In this document: one piece after another, positions 8,770-17,196 of the stretch
How positions within the stretch are numbered: position 1 is the first letter of the stretch
Layout: each line of letters opens with the position of its first letter
NCBI GenBank assembly: GCA_018266295.1
Contig: JAFEAQ010000006.1
Span: 1 to 64,000 of the forward strand
Source: Bdellovibrionales bacterium
GTDB taxonomy: Bacteria; Bdellovibrionota; Bdellovibrionia; Bdellovibrionales; Bdellovibrionaceae
Direction of reading: 5' to 3'
DNA length: 64,000 bases
The notes under the pieces: model-generated
What the model was told of the DNA's origin: nothing
Seen by the model: the letters and a program-made list of their open reading frames with translations, nothing else
The model's database searches: none
Translations under genes and position numbers: made by a program

Positions 8770-10152
8770 ATGACGACAGCGGCTTTTTACACTCAGCATT
8801 TCGGTAATTGGCAAATTCTTGGCGCTTTTGTTTTTATCGCCATTGCGATTGCCATCTCTCGCTTTTTTAAACTGAATTTGGGCAAAGACCTTTTCATCGC
8901 CTCCCTACGCACGATCGTACAACTGATAGCAATTGGCTACATTCTTCGCTGGCTTCTGCATGCGGACTCTTTACCGACGAATTTACTCACTCTCTTGGTG
9001 ATGACTCTTGTGGCGGCCCAGGCCTCTTACTCCCGCTTAAAAGAAAAAACCTGGCGGATCTATCTAGCAAGCTTTGTCGCCATCTTCGCAAGTGTTTGGC
9101 CCCTGGGATTCCTCACGATTCAGCTATTCTTTGGTGGCGAAGCGTTCTTGCAAAGTCTGTTCTTTATTCCCTTTATGGGCGTTCTGATGGGGAATGCCCT
9201 TTCGGCGATTTCTCTTAGCTTTGTCGGTCTTGAACGGGCCCGCCGCGAAAGTCTTTTAGAAATTGAAACAATGAAGGCTCTCGGGGCAACAGCATTTGAG
9301 GCTTGTCACCGGCTTTATAATGAAATCCTTCGCAATGCTTTAACACCGATGATTAACGGGATGACCATTGTCGGGATCGTGAGTCTTCCGGGCGTGATGT
9401 CGGGTCAACTGATTGGCGGCGTAGATCCTTTACTGGCAGCGCGTTTCCAGATTCTGGTGATGTTCATGATCACCTTTACGGCAATGCTCGGCGCACTGGC
9501 CGCGATTTTTATTACGCATTTCTATTTTATGCCGGCGTGGTTACTGCAAAAACCAGAAGGATTGTGTTTTAGTTTTGCTCCCGGAGAAAAAGTTCTGCTG
9601 CGCGGTCCTTCGGGCGTCGGCAAAAGCCGTTTGCTTAAATCCTTGGTGGGTTTAGATGTCGCCGACTTTTACACCCATATCGCCTTGCCTGCGAACTTGG
9701 AGCTGTCTAAAGTCGATGCCGGTGCTGTGATGTATGTGCCGCAGAAGGCTTACTTTGTGCCTGGAACGGTGCTTGAGAATCTGCAATACCCGCTTCGTTT
9801 TAAAAAACATCGCGGCGAGACTCTAAATCTAGAATTCTTTCAAAAAAACTTTATCAAGCTCGGCATGACGACTGAAATGCTTCAGAAAAATGCCATGACT
9901 CTTTCAGGGGGCGAAGCACAGATTGTGCATCTCCTCCGAAGTCTGCAGTTTGATCCGCAAACTCTTTTGCTCGATGAAATCACGGCAGCCCTTGATAACG
10001 AAAGAACGGCTTTGGTTGAATCTTTTCTTAAAGATTGGGTGGCCAGTAAAGCAGACCGCCGATTGGTATTTATCAGCCACCGTCAAGAACAAGGCACGAG
10101 CCTCGCAAGCCGCATCCTCACTTTTGAACCCGGCAAATTACTTCTGAATTAA
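8770..10152 (+). CDS. Fused FetB-type permease and FetA-type ATPase, ABC transporter
   Basis: A 460-residue fusion. Residues 1-260 are a permease of the FetB/UPF0014 family with about seven membrane helices and the family segment MKALGATAFEACHRLYNEIL (about 170-189) followed by LPGVMSGQLIGGVDP. Residues 265-460 are an ABC ATPase: Walker A GPSGVGKS, signature LSGGE, Walker B TLLLDEITAALD, H-loop FISHR. In Escherichia coli FetA and FetB are separate and export iron; the fused form would assemble as a homodimer. It starts two bases after the MurF-like gene, so it may export that pathway's product or a metal. Its 3' end overlaps the convergent response regulator by 15 bases. Confidence 0.85.
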   Translation: MTTAAFYTQHFGNWQILGAFVFIAIAIAISRFFKLNLGKDLFIASLRTIVQLIAIGYILRWLLHADSLPTNLLTLLVMTLVAAQASYSRLKEKTWRIYLASFVAIFASVWPLGFLTIQLFFGGEAFLQSLFFIPFMGVLMGNALSAISLSFVGLERARRESLLEIETMKALGATAFEACHRLYNEILRNALTPMINGMTIVGIVSLPGVMSGQLIGGVDPLLAARFQILVMFMITFTAMLGALAAIFITHFYFMPAWLLQKPEGLCFSFAPGEKVLLRGPSGVGKSRLLKSLVGLDVADFYTHIALPANLELSKVDAGAVMYVPQKAYFVPGTVLENLQYPLRFKKHRGETLNLEFFQKNFIKLGMTTEMLQKNAMTLSGGEAQIVHLLRSLQFDPQTLLLDEITAALDNERTALVESFLKDWVASKADRRLVFISHRQEQGTSLASRILTFEPGKLLLN

Positions 10153-10824
10153 AAAGCGATAGCCAACACCGGCTTCGGTCGCAATAAGTTCCGGACTGTC
10201 TGCAGAACCTTCCAGCTTCTTACGGATTTGGCCCATATAGACACGCAAATACTGCGTATGTTCTACGGAGTTTGGGCCCCAGACTTCCTTGAGCAACATT
10301 CTGTGAGTCACCACTTTACCGGCATTTTTAACAAGCACCTGCAAAAGGCTGAACTCGGTTGCAGTGAGTTTCACTTCGCTGCCGCCAATTTTTACGATAT
10401 GACCGGCAAAATCCATTTCAAAATCACCGCTTTTAAAAACGGCTTCTAACTGTGTGGGTTGCGAATGACGAAGAGCCACGCGAATGCGCGCCATCAGCTC
10501 AGGAACACTAAAAGGTTTTGTCAGATAGTCATCAGCCCCGGCATCCAACGCCTGGACTTTGTCATCTTCAGAATCTTGGACGGTTAAAACAATGATAGGA
10601 ATCTGTGACCACTCACGAACTTTCGTGATGACGTCCTGGCCATTCATGTCCGTCAGGCCCAAGTCCAAAATAATAAGATCCGGTTTTCTGCTGGCGACTT
10701 CTCGAATGCCCTCATGCCCGCTTGCGGCCTCATGAACCTCAAACTGCTGGGCCTCAAGACTAATCCGTAAAAATTTACGGATCGAGGACTCATCGTCGAT
10801 AACTAAGATGACTTTGGATTTCAT
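10138..10824 (-). CDS. Second KdpE-like response regulator (OmpR family)
   Basis: 228 residues: a receiver with acidic pocket DDE at about 10-12, phospho-acceptor Asp in LIILDLGLTD at about 56, Thr/Lys switch residues (LTVQDS, LTKPF), and a winged-helix DNA-binding domain (VKLTATEFSLLQVLV, VWGPNSVEHTQYLRVYMGQIRKKLE, GVGYRFL). The VWGPN..E..YLRVY segment is shared with the KdpE encoded at 11136-11837, so it is a paralog. It lies downstream of the kdp operon and just after the 36-residue membrane peptide on the same strand, which suggests a second output of KdpD or a separate K+ response. No second sensor kinase is nearby. Confidence 0.85.
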   Translation of the reverse strand: MKSKVILVIDDESSIRKFLRISLEAQQFEVHEAASGHEGIREVASRKPDLIILDLGLTDMNGQDVITKVREWSQIPIIVLTVQDSEDDKVQALDAGADDYLTKPFSVPELMARIRVALRHSQPTQLEAVFKSGDFEMDFAGHIVKIGGSEVKLTATEFSLLQVLVKNAGKVVTHRMLLKEVWGPNSVEHTQYLRVYMGQIRKKLEGSADSPELIATEAGVGYRFLIQK

Positions 10825-10865
10825 AGGACTATGCTATCGAAGCAAAGTTGCTAAAACCAGCGCTT

Positions 10866-10976
10866 TTATTTGAAGTAAGTTACGCACAGCCCTACGAAAA
10901 GCACGCAAAGCAAAATCACAAATGGAATCATCTCAATTGTATCCTCGATATCGCGAGGTGCCTTCTGACGTCTCAT
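10866..10976 (-). CDS. 36-residue single-pass membrane peptide between kdpE and the second KdpE-like gene
   Basis: Short ORF: a basic, polar start MRRQKAPRDIEDTIE and one hydrophobic helix MIPFVILLCVLFVGLCVTYF, ending in Lys. GGAGGA lies four bases before the ATG, a strong ribosome binding site. It is placed 159 bases after kdpE and 41 bases before the second response regulator on the same strand. A peptide of this size and shape resembles KdpF-type stabilising subunits, but it shares no clear sequence with the kdpF at 18899-18988. Function unknown. Confidence 0.6.
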   Translation of the reverse strand: MRRQKAPRDIEDTIEMIPFVILLCVLFVGLCVTYFK

Positions 10977-11135
10977 TTAGTCCTCCGCATTCCCAACCTG
11001 AAGAAAGCGGCCTTGAACATATCGGAGCTTCTATAAGGGAGATGTTGTTCTATCTTTGGGTATTGCATGGCTCTAGTATAGCCAAAGAGGAGTTAAAATT
11101 TCGCTAAATGTAAAAGACTAAATATAAAGAAATCG

Positions 11136-11837
11136 TTAAGACTGGGACTCAATCTGAGTCAGTCGATATCCCACCCCCGGCTCCGTCACTATGAGCTCAG
11201 GATTAGAAGGGTCGGCCTCAATTTTCTTACGGATCTGAGTGATATAAACACGCAGATAGTGGGATTGCTCAACAGCATTAGGCCCCCAGACCTCCAGAAG
11301 AATTTGGCGCTGAGTGACGAGTCTGCCGGCGTTTAAAGCCAACAACTTTAAAAGATTATACTCTGTCCCAGTGAGCTTTACGGGCTTTCCATGAACCGAT
11401 ACGGAATGAGCCTCAAAATCGATTTTCAAAGGCCCACTGGCAAAAACCGGAGTTTCATGTTTATGAAGTATATGTCTTTCCATCACGCGAAGACGTGCAA
11501 GGAGTTCTGGCAGATGAAATGGTTTCGTCAAATAGTCATCAGCCCCAGCATCTAGTAGCTCAACCTTTTCATCATCGGAGCTTTGCGCTGTCAAAATAAG
11601 AACTGGCACTTTCGACCATGAACGAATCTTACGAAGGACTTCTTTTCCTGAGTGATCCGGCAAACCTAGATCTAAAATAACCAAATCCGTTTTTTGCTCA
11701 GAAAGAATTCTTAGCCCTTCTTGAGCATTCTCCGCTTCCAGTACTTGATAGCCTTTTTCCTGCAATGCTAAATGCAAATACTTACGAATAGGATTTTCAT
11801 CATCAACAATTAAGATCCGGCGATCGGGATGGTTCAT
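11136..11837 (-). CDS. kdpE: Response regulator of the kdp operon
   Basis: DNA-binding regulator that activates kdpFABC when phosphorylated by KdpD. 233 residues from the ATG at 11837: receiver with RILIVDDENPIRKYL, phospho-acceptor in LVILDLGLPD, LTAQSS and LTKPF switch regions, then an OmpR-type winged helix (VKLTGTEYNLLKLL, VWGPNAVEQSHYLRVYITQIRKK, EPGVGYRL). Its ATG overlaps the kdpD stop in an ATGA, which fixes this start over an upstream in-frame one and implies translational coupling. A probable binding site lies upstream of kdpF at 19072-19099. Confidence 0.92.
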   Translation of the reverse strand: MNHPDRRILIVDDENPIRKYLHLALQEKGYQVLEAENAQEGLRILSEQKTDLVILDLGLPDHSGKEVLRKIRSWSKVPVLILTAQSSDDEKVELLDAGADDYLTKPFHLPELLARLRVMERHILHKHETPVFASGPLKIDFEAHSVSVHGKPVKLTGTEYNLLKLLALNAGRLVTQRQILLEVWGPNAVEQSHYLRVYITQIRKKIEADPSNPELIVTEPGVGYRLTQIESQS

Positions 11838-14512
11838 GAATTTTCCCCGAGAACTTGCGGCATTGGCTCTATCGGCAAGCAAATAACAAACTCAGCTCCG
11901 CCCGCGCTGCTGTTTTGAGCCTCAATCGTTCCACCGTGAGCCTCCACGAGACTCTTCGCGATAAAGAGTCCTAATCCGGTTCCTCCGGCCTTAGTGCCTG
12001 GGACGCGATAGAATTTCTCAAAAACCTTCTGAAGAGCATCTAAAGGCAGGCCGGGCCCTTCATCGCGCACTCTAATAACGACCAAGTCCATATCCCGATA
12101 AACCGTGAGATGAATAGGGCTCCTCTCGGGAGTGTAAGCAACAGCATTCAAAATCAGATTTGCAAAAACTTGCTCTAAGAGGCGGTAATCAATTTTTATG
12201 AGTGGCACGTCACCAAAATTATAATCGATATGATGATCACCAAGATCGCCATTCAGCCGCTTCACTGTCAGTTTTAAAAGCTCGCGCACATCATACCAAT
12301 CTTTTTTAAGACTCAACATCCCTGAGTTCAGACGAGTCATGTCCAAAAGATTTTCAATCACTCGGTTCAAGCGATGACTTGCGCGCACAAGTTCCTCGGA
12401 AAGCTCTTTACGCATTTCTGGATTTTCTTGAACCTTCGCATCCGACAGCGTGGAGGCCGAACCGATAATGGTCGTTAATGGAGTCCTCAGTTCGTGAGAA
12501 ACCGAATTCATGAGTGCCTGATGCAATTTTTCGGACTCACGCAAACGATCATTGGTCTTTGACTTCTCCTCAAGGGCTTCGCGTTCAAGCGCAATCGCAA
12601 CCTGATTACCAACAGTAAAGAGTAAATTCTCATGATCGATACCGAGGCGCTTGATTCTTTTTGGCTTAAAGACGATCAAACCGACCGAGCCTTCGAAGGT
12701 TTTCATTGGCAAATAGAAGTTTCGCGAAGAGGGCAGATTGTCCGTCGACCACCCCGCCGCTTTCTCATTTTCAAATGCCCAGAGAGCCACGGCTTGCTCT
12801 TTTTCGGAAAGCTGCATGTATTCAGAAGAGATAACATTGAAATCCAATTTCTCGGTTGTGCCTTTCAGAATAAATCCACAATTCCCTTTAAGGATCCCTG
12901 ACAATTGCTCCGCCACTTTGGAAAGGTAAACTTCCTTACCGCCACCGGCAGCAATATCTTTTGTAATTTGATAGAGGAACTGCGTTCTTTCTTCACGCTC
13001 TTGAAAAATTCTTTCGTGCTTGCGGATTCTATATGTCAGATAGCCGGTTGTGACTGCGACGAAAAAATAAGAGACGCAAAGAAGAATGTCTTCCACCGAA
13101 GAAATCGCAAAGGTGTACTTTGGCGGAATAAAGAAGAAGTTCCATAACAGACTGCTTAAGGCCGCAGCAAACAGCACCGGCCCTAATGAAAAAATCAAAC
13201 TCAACCCGAGAATCGCCAAGAGGTATATAAATCCGATACTCCGGAATCCTAAGAACCCGCTCGTAAAATTGGCGAATATCGTTACACCCACCATCATCCA
13301 GAAGACATACCAATACTGAATCCAGGCAGAAAGATTTGAAAACTCAGGCATCCACCGGCGCTCTGTTTCAGGAGGAGTCTCTTGACGAATAACATGAACA
13401 TCGAACTCGCCGGTTTGCCGAACGAGCCGATCCAGGACCGTTCCCCCTTCAAAGTGATCACGCAAAAAGCGCTGGGTGGGGCGGCCAATAATCAGTTGCG
13501 TGACATTACGCTGTTTAGCGACTCTCTGGAGGGCTTCAGTGACATCAATATCTGGTACTGTCACCACTTCAGCACCAAGCTCGCGAGCAAGGCTGAGATT
13601 CTTGCTAAGCTGCGCTTGATCGGCATTATTGAGAGCTTCCCCCGTATCGACGTGAATCGCCATCCACGGAGCTTCCAAGTTAAAAGCATAACGGCGTGTG
13701 GCTCGAATAAGACGCTCTGAATAGGGCGAGTGGCTGACCGCGACCATGAGGCGTTCATTGGTATTCCAAGGTCCTTCGGAGCCATGCAGTTTGCTATAAT
13801 CCTGAAGATCGTAATCGACTTTTTCCGCCGTAAGACGTAAAGCAATTTCGCGCAAAGCGGACAGGGGCGCTTCTTTAAAGAAATTCTGCGCAGCCCGCTC
13901 CGCCCGCTCTTCAAGATAAACCTTACCTTCACGGAGACGCTTTAAGAGTCCCGCCGGAGTGATATCAATAAGCTCAATATGATTGGCTCTTTCGATGATC
14001 GAGTCAGGCACAGTTTCACGAATAGAAATGCCGGTGATCTTTTCAACAGAGTCCTTACGGCTTTCAATATGCTGAACATTGACAGCTGTATAGACATCAA
14101 TTCCCTCTTCGAGGAGCTGCAAGACATCTTGATAGCGCTTTGGATGCAAAGTTCCGGGAGCATTTGTATGCGCGAGCTCATCGACGATGACCAGTTTTGG
14201 ACGGCGCTTAAGAATAGCGTCTAAATCCATTTCCTGAAGCTCGGTTCCGCGATAGTTGATTTTCTTTCTAGGAATGAGTTCGAGCCCTTCTAAAAGCTCG
14301 GCCGTTTCACGACGACCGTGAGTCTCGACGACACCAATCACAACATCAACGCCATCTTCCTTGGCTTCATGAGCAGCCTCGAGCATTGCGTAGGTTTTAC
14401 CTACGCCGGCGGACATTCCGAAGAAGATCCGCAATTGCGCCGTTGCTTTGACATTTTCTGATTTAACGATATCAAGCAACTCATCAGGATTGGGTCGTTG
14501 TGAATCAGGCAC
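11834..14512 (-). CDS. kdpD: Osmosensitive K+-responsive sensor histidine kinase
   Basis: Inner-membrane sensor kinase/phosphatase for KdpE. 892 residues, full family length. In order: N-terminal KdpD domain with P-loop GMSAGVGKTYAML (about 32-44) and VIVDELAHTNAPG, a universal-stress-like domain (about 250-370, LMVAVSHSPYSERLIRATRR), four membrane helices (about 395-500, DUF4118), a GAF-like domain (about 520-650), phospho-acceptor His in NSVSHELRTPLTT, and an ATPase domain with NLILNAVAYTP, DEGPGLP and GTGLGLFI. It starts with GTG, overlapping the kdpC stop by one base. The fusion order is the classic KdpD one. Confidence 0.95.
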   Translation of the reverse strand: MPDSQRPNPDELLDIVKSENVKATAQLRIFFGMSAGVGKTYAMLEAAHEAKEDGVDVVIGVVETHGRRETAELLEGLELIPRKKINYRGTELQEMDLDAILKRRPKLVIVDELAHTNAPGTLHPKRYQDVLQLLEEGIDVYTAVNVQHIESRKDSVEKITGISIRETVPDSIIERANHIELIDITPAGLLKRLREGKVYLEERAERAAQNFFKEAPLSALREIALRLTAEKVDYDLQDYSKLHGSEGPWNTNERLMVAVSHSPYSERLIRATRRYAFNLEAPWMAIHVDTGEALNNADQAQLSKNLSLARELGAEVVTVPDIDVTEALQRVAKQRNVTQLIIGRPTQRFLRDHFEGGTVLDRLVRQTGEFDVHVIRQETPPETERRWMPEFSNLSAWIQYWYVFWMMVGVTIFANFTSGFLGFRSIGFIYLLAILGLSLIFSLGPVLFAAALSSLLWNFFFIPPKYTFAISSVEDILLCVSYFFVAVTTGYLTYRIRKHERIFQEREERTQFLYQITKDIAAGGGKEVYLSKVAEQLSGILKGNCGFILKGTTEKLDFNVISSEYMQLSEKEQAVALWAFENEKAAGWSTDNLPSSRNFYLPMKTFEGSVGLIVFKPKRIKRLGIDHENLLFTVGNQVAIALEREALEEKSKTNDRLRESEKLHQALMNSVSHELRTPLTTIIGSASTLSDAKVQENPEMRKELSEELVRASHRLNRVIENLLDMTRLNSGMLSLKKDWYDVRELLKLTVKRLNGDLGDHHIDYNFGDVPLIKIDYRLLEQVFANLILNAVAYTPERSPIHLTVYRDMDLVVIRVRDEGPGLPLDALQKVFEKFYRVPGTKAGGTGLGLFIAKSLVEAHGGTIEAQNSSAGGAEFVICLPIEPMPQVLGENS

Positions 14513-15078
14513 TAATTCATCCTATCCAGCAGAACGTTCAGCTCCATTACATTGACGCGAGAGTCGCCCATGAATCCCAAAGTCGGGCCATGGGTTTGCT
14601 CTGTCACCAAAGCTTTGAGCTTGGCCGTTTGCTCTTCGTTAAAGTTACGCGCCTTTGCCACGCGATTCAACTGATAGATAGCAGCGGCAGGGCTGATCTC
14701 AGGATCCAATCCACTGCCGGAAGCAAAAAGCAAATCCTGAGGAGGCTCCCCTTCATCAGGATGGGCTTCCATCAGGGCTTTACGACGCTCCTCATATTGC
14801 TTTTTCAAATCCGCACTAATCGGCCCTAGGTTCGTGCCGGTGGAACTTGTTGCATTATAGTCTGCACCCGACGGACGAGGCCAAAAGTATTTTGGTGAAG
14901 TTATTTTCTGGGCGATGATGGCAGAGGCAATGGGCTGCCCGTCACGGCTGATGATTTGTCCTGTTGCTTTATCATGAAAGAGCGTCTGTCCTGCGCCCGT
15001 CACCAACAATGGATAGATCGCCCCTGTTAAAACCGTCATTACTAAAAGAAACATACAGCTTTGGAATAGAGTTTTCAT
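14512..15078 (-). CDS. kdpC: K+-transporting ATPase subunit C
   Basis: Accessory subunit of the Kdp K+ pump, needed for assembly and nucleotide affinity. 188 residues: one N-terminal membrane helix (FLLVMTVLTGAIYPLLVTGAGQ) and a periplasmic domain with the family signatures YFWPRPSGADYNATSSTGTN and GSGLDPEISPAAAIYQ, followed by PTLGFMGDSRVNVMELN. The length is typical. It lies 15 bases after kdpB and overlaps the kdpD GTG by one base, so the operon runs kdpFABCDE without a break. Confidence 0.96.
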   Translation of the reverse strand: MKTLFQSCMFLLVMTVLTGAIYPLLVTGAGQTLFHDKATGQIISRDGQPIASAIIAQKITSPKYFWPRPSGADYNATSSTGTNLGPISADLKKQYEERRKALMEAHPDEGEPPQDLLFASGSGLDPEISPAAAIYQLNRVAKARNFNEEQTAKLKALVTEQTHGPTLGFMGDSRVNVMELNVLLDRMN

Positions 15079-15093
15079 AAAAGTCCTCTTTGC

Positions 15094-17187
15094 TTAGGCG
15101 ACAAAACCTAAGGCCACAATAATCACATCAATCATTTTAATACCAATAAACGGAGCGACCAGACCACCGACGCCATAGAGCAAAACATTGCGGCCTAAAA
15201 GCGCCGTTGCCGATAGAGCCCGGTAGCTGACGCCTTTCAAGGCCAATGGCACTAGCGCAATAATCACAAGCGCATTAAATATAACAGCGCTCAGAATCGC
15301 ACTGCTTGGTGAATGCAAACCCATAATGTTCAAAGCCTGCAAAGGTCCTCGAGCTGCCCCCGACGTCAGATACAAAGTCCCAAAGAGTGCCGGCAGAATT
15401 GCGAAATACTTTGCGACATCGTTTGCCACACTAAAGGTCGTCAACGCTCCACGGGTCATCAATAGCTGCTTACCGATTTCGACAATCTCAATCAGCTTCG
15501 TTGGATTGCTGTCGAGATCCACCATATTGCCGGCCTCACGTGCCGCCTGAGTTCCAGTGTTCATCGCGACCCCCACGTCGGCTTGAGCCAACGCCGGAGC
15601 ATCATTCGTTCCGTCACCGGTCATGGCCACAAGATGGCCGTTGGCTTGCTCTTGGCGGATGCGTTTTAGTTTATCTTCGGGAGTGGCTTGCGCCATAAAA
15701 TCATCCACGCCGGCCTCGGCCGCAATGGCCGCCGCGGTTAATGGATTGTCGCCGGTGATCATCACCGTCTTGATTCCCATCTTACGAAGTTCAGCAAAAC
15801 GTTCCTTAATACCACCCTTGACGATGTCTTTAAGATAAATAACACCAAGAATTTTTTCGTTCTCGGAAACGACGAGCGGAGTTCCGCCACTTTTAGCCAC
15901 TGTCTGCACAATTTGCGTGACATCCCGGCCAAAAACTCCACCTAGTTTTTCGATATGTCTCTGAATTGAATCCCCCGCGCCTTTACGGATGGTAATGGTC
16001 TTTCCATCTTTCTTAATATCCACGCCACTCATGCGGGTTTGCGCGGAAAATGGCACAAACTCCACTTCATGAGGCGCATAAGATTCAGCACGGATTTTAA
16101 ACTGCTCTTTAGCAAGCACAACGATGGATCGCCCTTCGGGAGTTTCATCGCTCAAAGAAGCCAGCTGAGCCATTTTCGCTAAATGCTCGGTGCTAACACC
16201 GGGAGCCGCCATAAACTGATGAGCCATGCGGTTTCCCAGTGTGATCGTGCCTGTTTTATCCAGCAAGAGCACATCGATGTCTCCTGCGGCTTCAACAGCG
16301 CGGCCACTGGTTGCAATCACGTTTTTACGAATCAAACGATCCATACCGCTGATACCGATGGCACTGAGCAAGCCACCAATCGTGGTCGGAATCAAACACA
16401 CCAAGAGCGAGATCAGCACAGGCACCGTCACGATCGTTGAAAGATCCTGATTCGCCGCCGTTCCACTGTAGTCAGCAAAGAACTTAAGACTGACAACGGC
16501 CATGAGGAAAATCAGTGTCAGACCGGCCAAGAGAATATTGAGTGCAATTTCATTTGGGGTTTTCTGGCGCTGAGCCCCTTCGACCAATGCAATCATGCGA
16601 TCGAGGAAGCTATGTCCTTGCTCTGAAGTGATTTTCACTTTGATTTCATCGCTGATCACTTTAGTCCCACCGGTCACGGCACTGCGGTCCCCGCCGCTTT
16701 CACGAATAACAGGTGCGGATTCTCCGGTGATAGCTGATTCATCGACGGTCGCTATTCCCTCGACGACTTCGCCATCGCCAGGAATAATATCACCAGCAGA
16801 GCAGACAACGAGATCCCCTTTACGCAACTCAGCCGCAGAGATTTTTTCTTCTCTGCCCGCAAGCAGGCGTCTTGCAACGGTTGAAGTTCTCGTTTTTTTC
16901 AAAGTCTCTGCTTGTGCTTTACCCCGGCCTTCAGCCACGGCCTCGGCGAAATTCGCAAACAAGACCGTAAACCATAACCACACTGAAATCTGGATTTCAA
17001 ACCCGGAGACTCCAGCACCTGTTAAAATATTTTTAATAATAAAAATCGTTGTAAGAAACGCGCCAATTTCGGTAATAAAGATCACCGGATTAGACCAAAG
17101 AGCTTTTGGATTGAGCTTAATAAAAGACTCTTTCAGCGCGTTTTTATAAATTTCACTTTTCTGAACCTGAGTAGATTTTGTTGTCAT
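15094..17187 (-). CDS. kdpB: K+-transporting P-type ATPase subunit B
   Basis: Catalytic ATPase subunit of the high-affinity K+ pump. 697 residues with all P-type marks: actuator TGES ([11 protein letters not shown]), phosphorylation site DKTGTIT, nucleotide-domain KGAGDSI, and hinge [14 protein letters not shown] with [18 protein letters not shown]. Membrane helices flank these domains, including a C-terminal bundle (about 590-697). Length and motif order match KdpB, and ATP hydrolysis here drives K+ movement through KdpA. Nine bases separate it from kdpA. Confidence 0.97.
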   Translation of the reverse strand: MTTKSTQVQKSEIYKNALKESFIKLNPKALWSNPVIFITEIGAFLTTIFIIKNILTGAGVSGFEIQISVWLWFTVLFANFAEAVAEGRGKAQAETLKKTRTSTVARRLLAGREEKISAAELRKGDLVVCSAGDIIPGDGEVVEGIATVDESAITGESAPVIRESGGDRSAVTGGTKVISDEIKVKITSEQGHSFLDRMIALVEGAQRQKTPNEIALNILLAGLTLIFLMAVVSLKFFADYSGTAANQDLSTIVTVPVLISLLVCLIPTTIGGLLSAIGISGMDRLIRKNVIATSGRAVEAAGDIDVLLLDKTGTITLGNRMAHQFMAAPGVSTEHLAKMAQLASLSDETPEGRSIVVLAKEQFKIRAESYAPHEVEFVPFSAQTRMSGVDIKKDGKTITIRKGAGDSIQRHIEKLGGVFGRDVTQIVQTVAKSGGTPLVVSENEKILGVIYLKDIVKGGIKERFAELRKMGIKTVMITGDNPLTAAAIAAEAGVDDFMAQATPEDKLKRIRQEQANGHLVAMTGDGTNDAPALAQADVGVAMNTGTQAAREAGNMVDLDSNPTKLIEIVEIGKQLLMTRGALTTFSVANDVAKYFAILPALFGTLYLTSGAARGPLQALNIMGLHSPSSAILSAVIFNALVIIALVPLALKGVSYRALSATALLGRNVLLYGVGGLVAPFIGIKMIDVIIVALGFVA

Positions 17188-17196
17188 AAGAAACCT

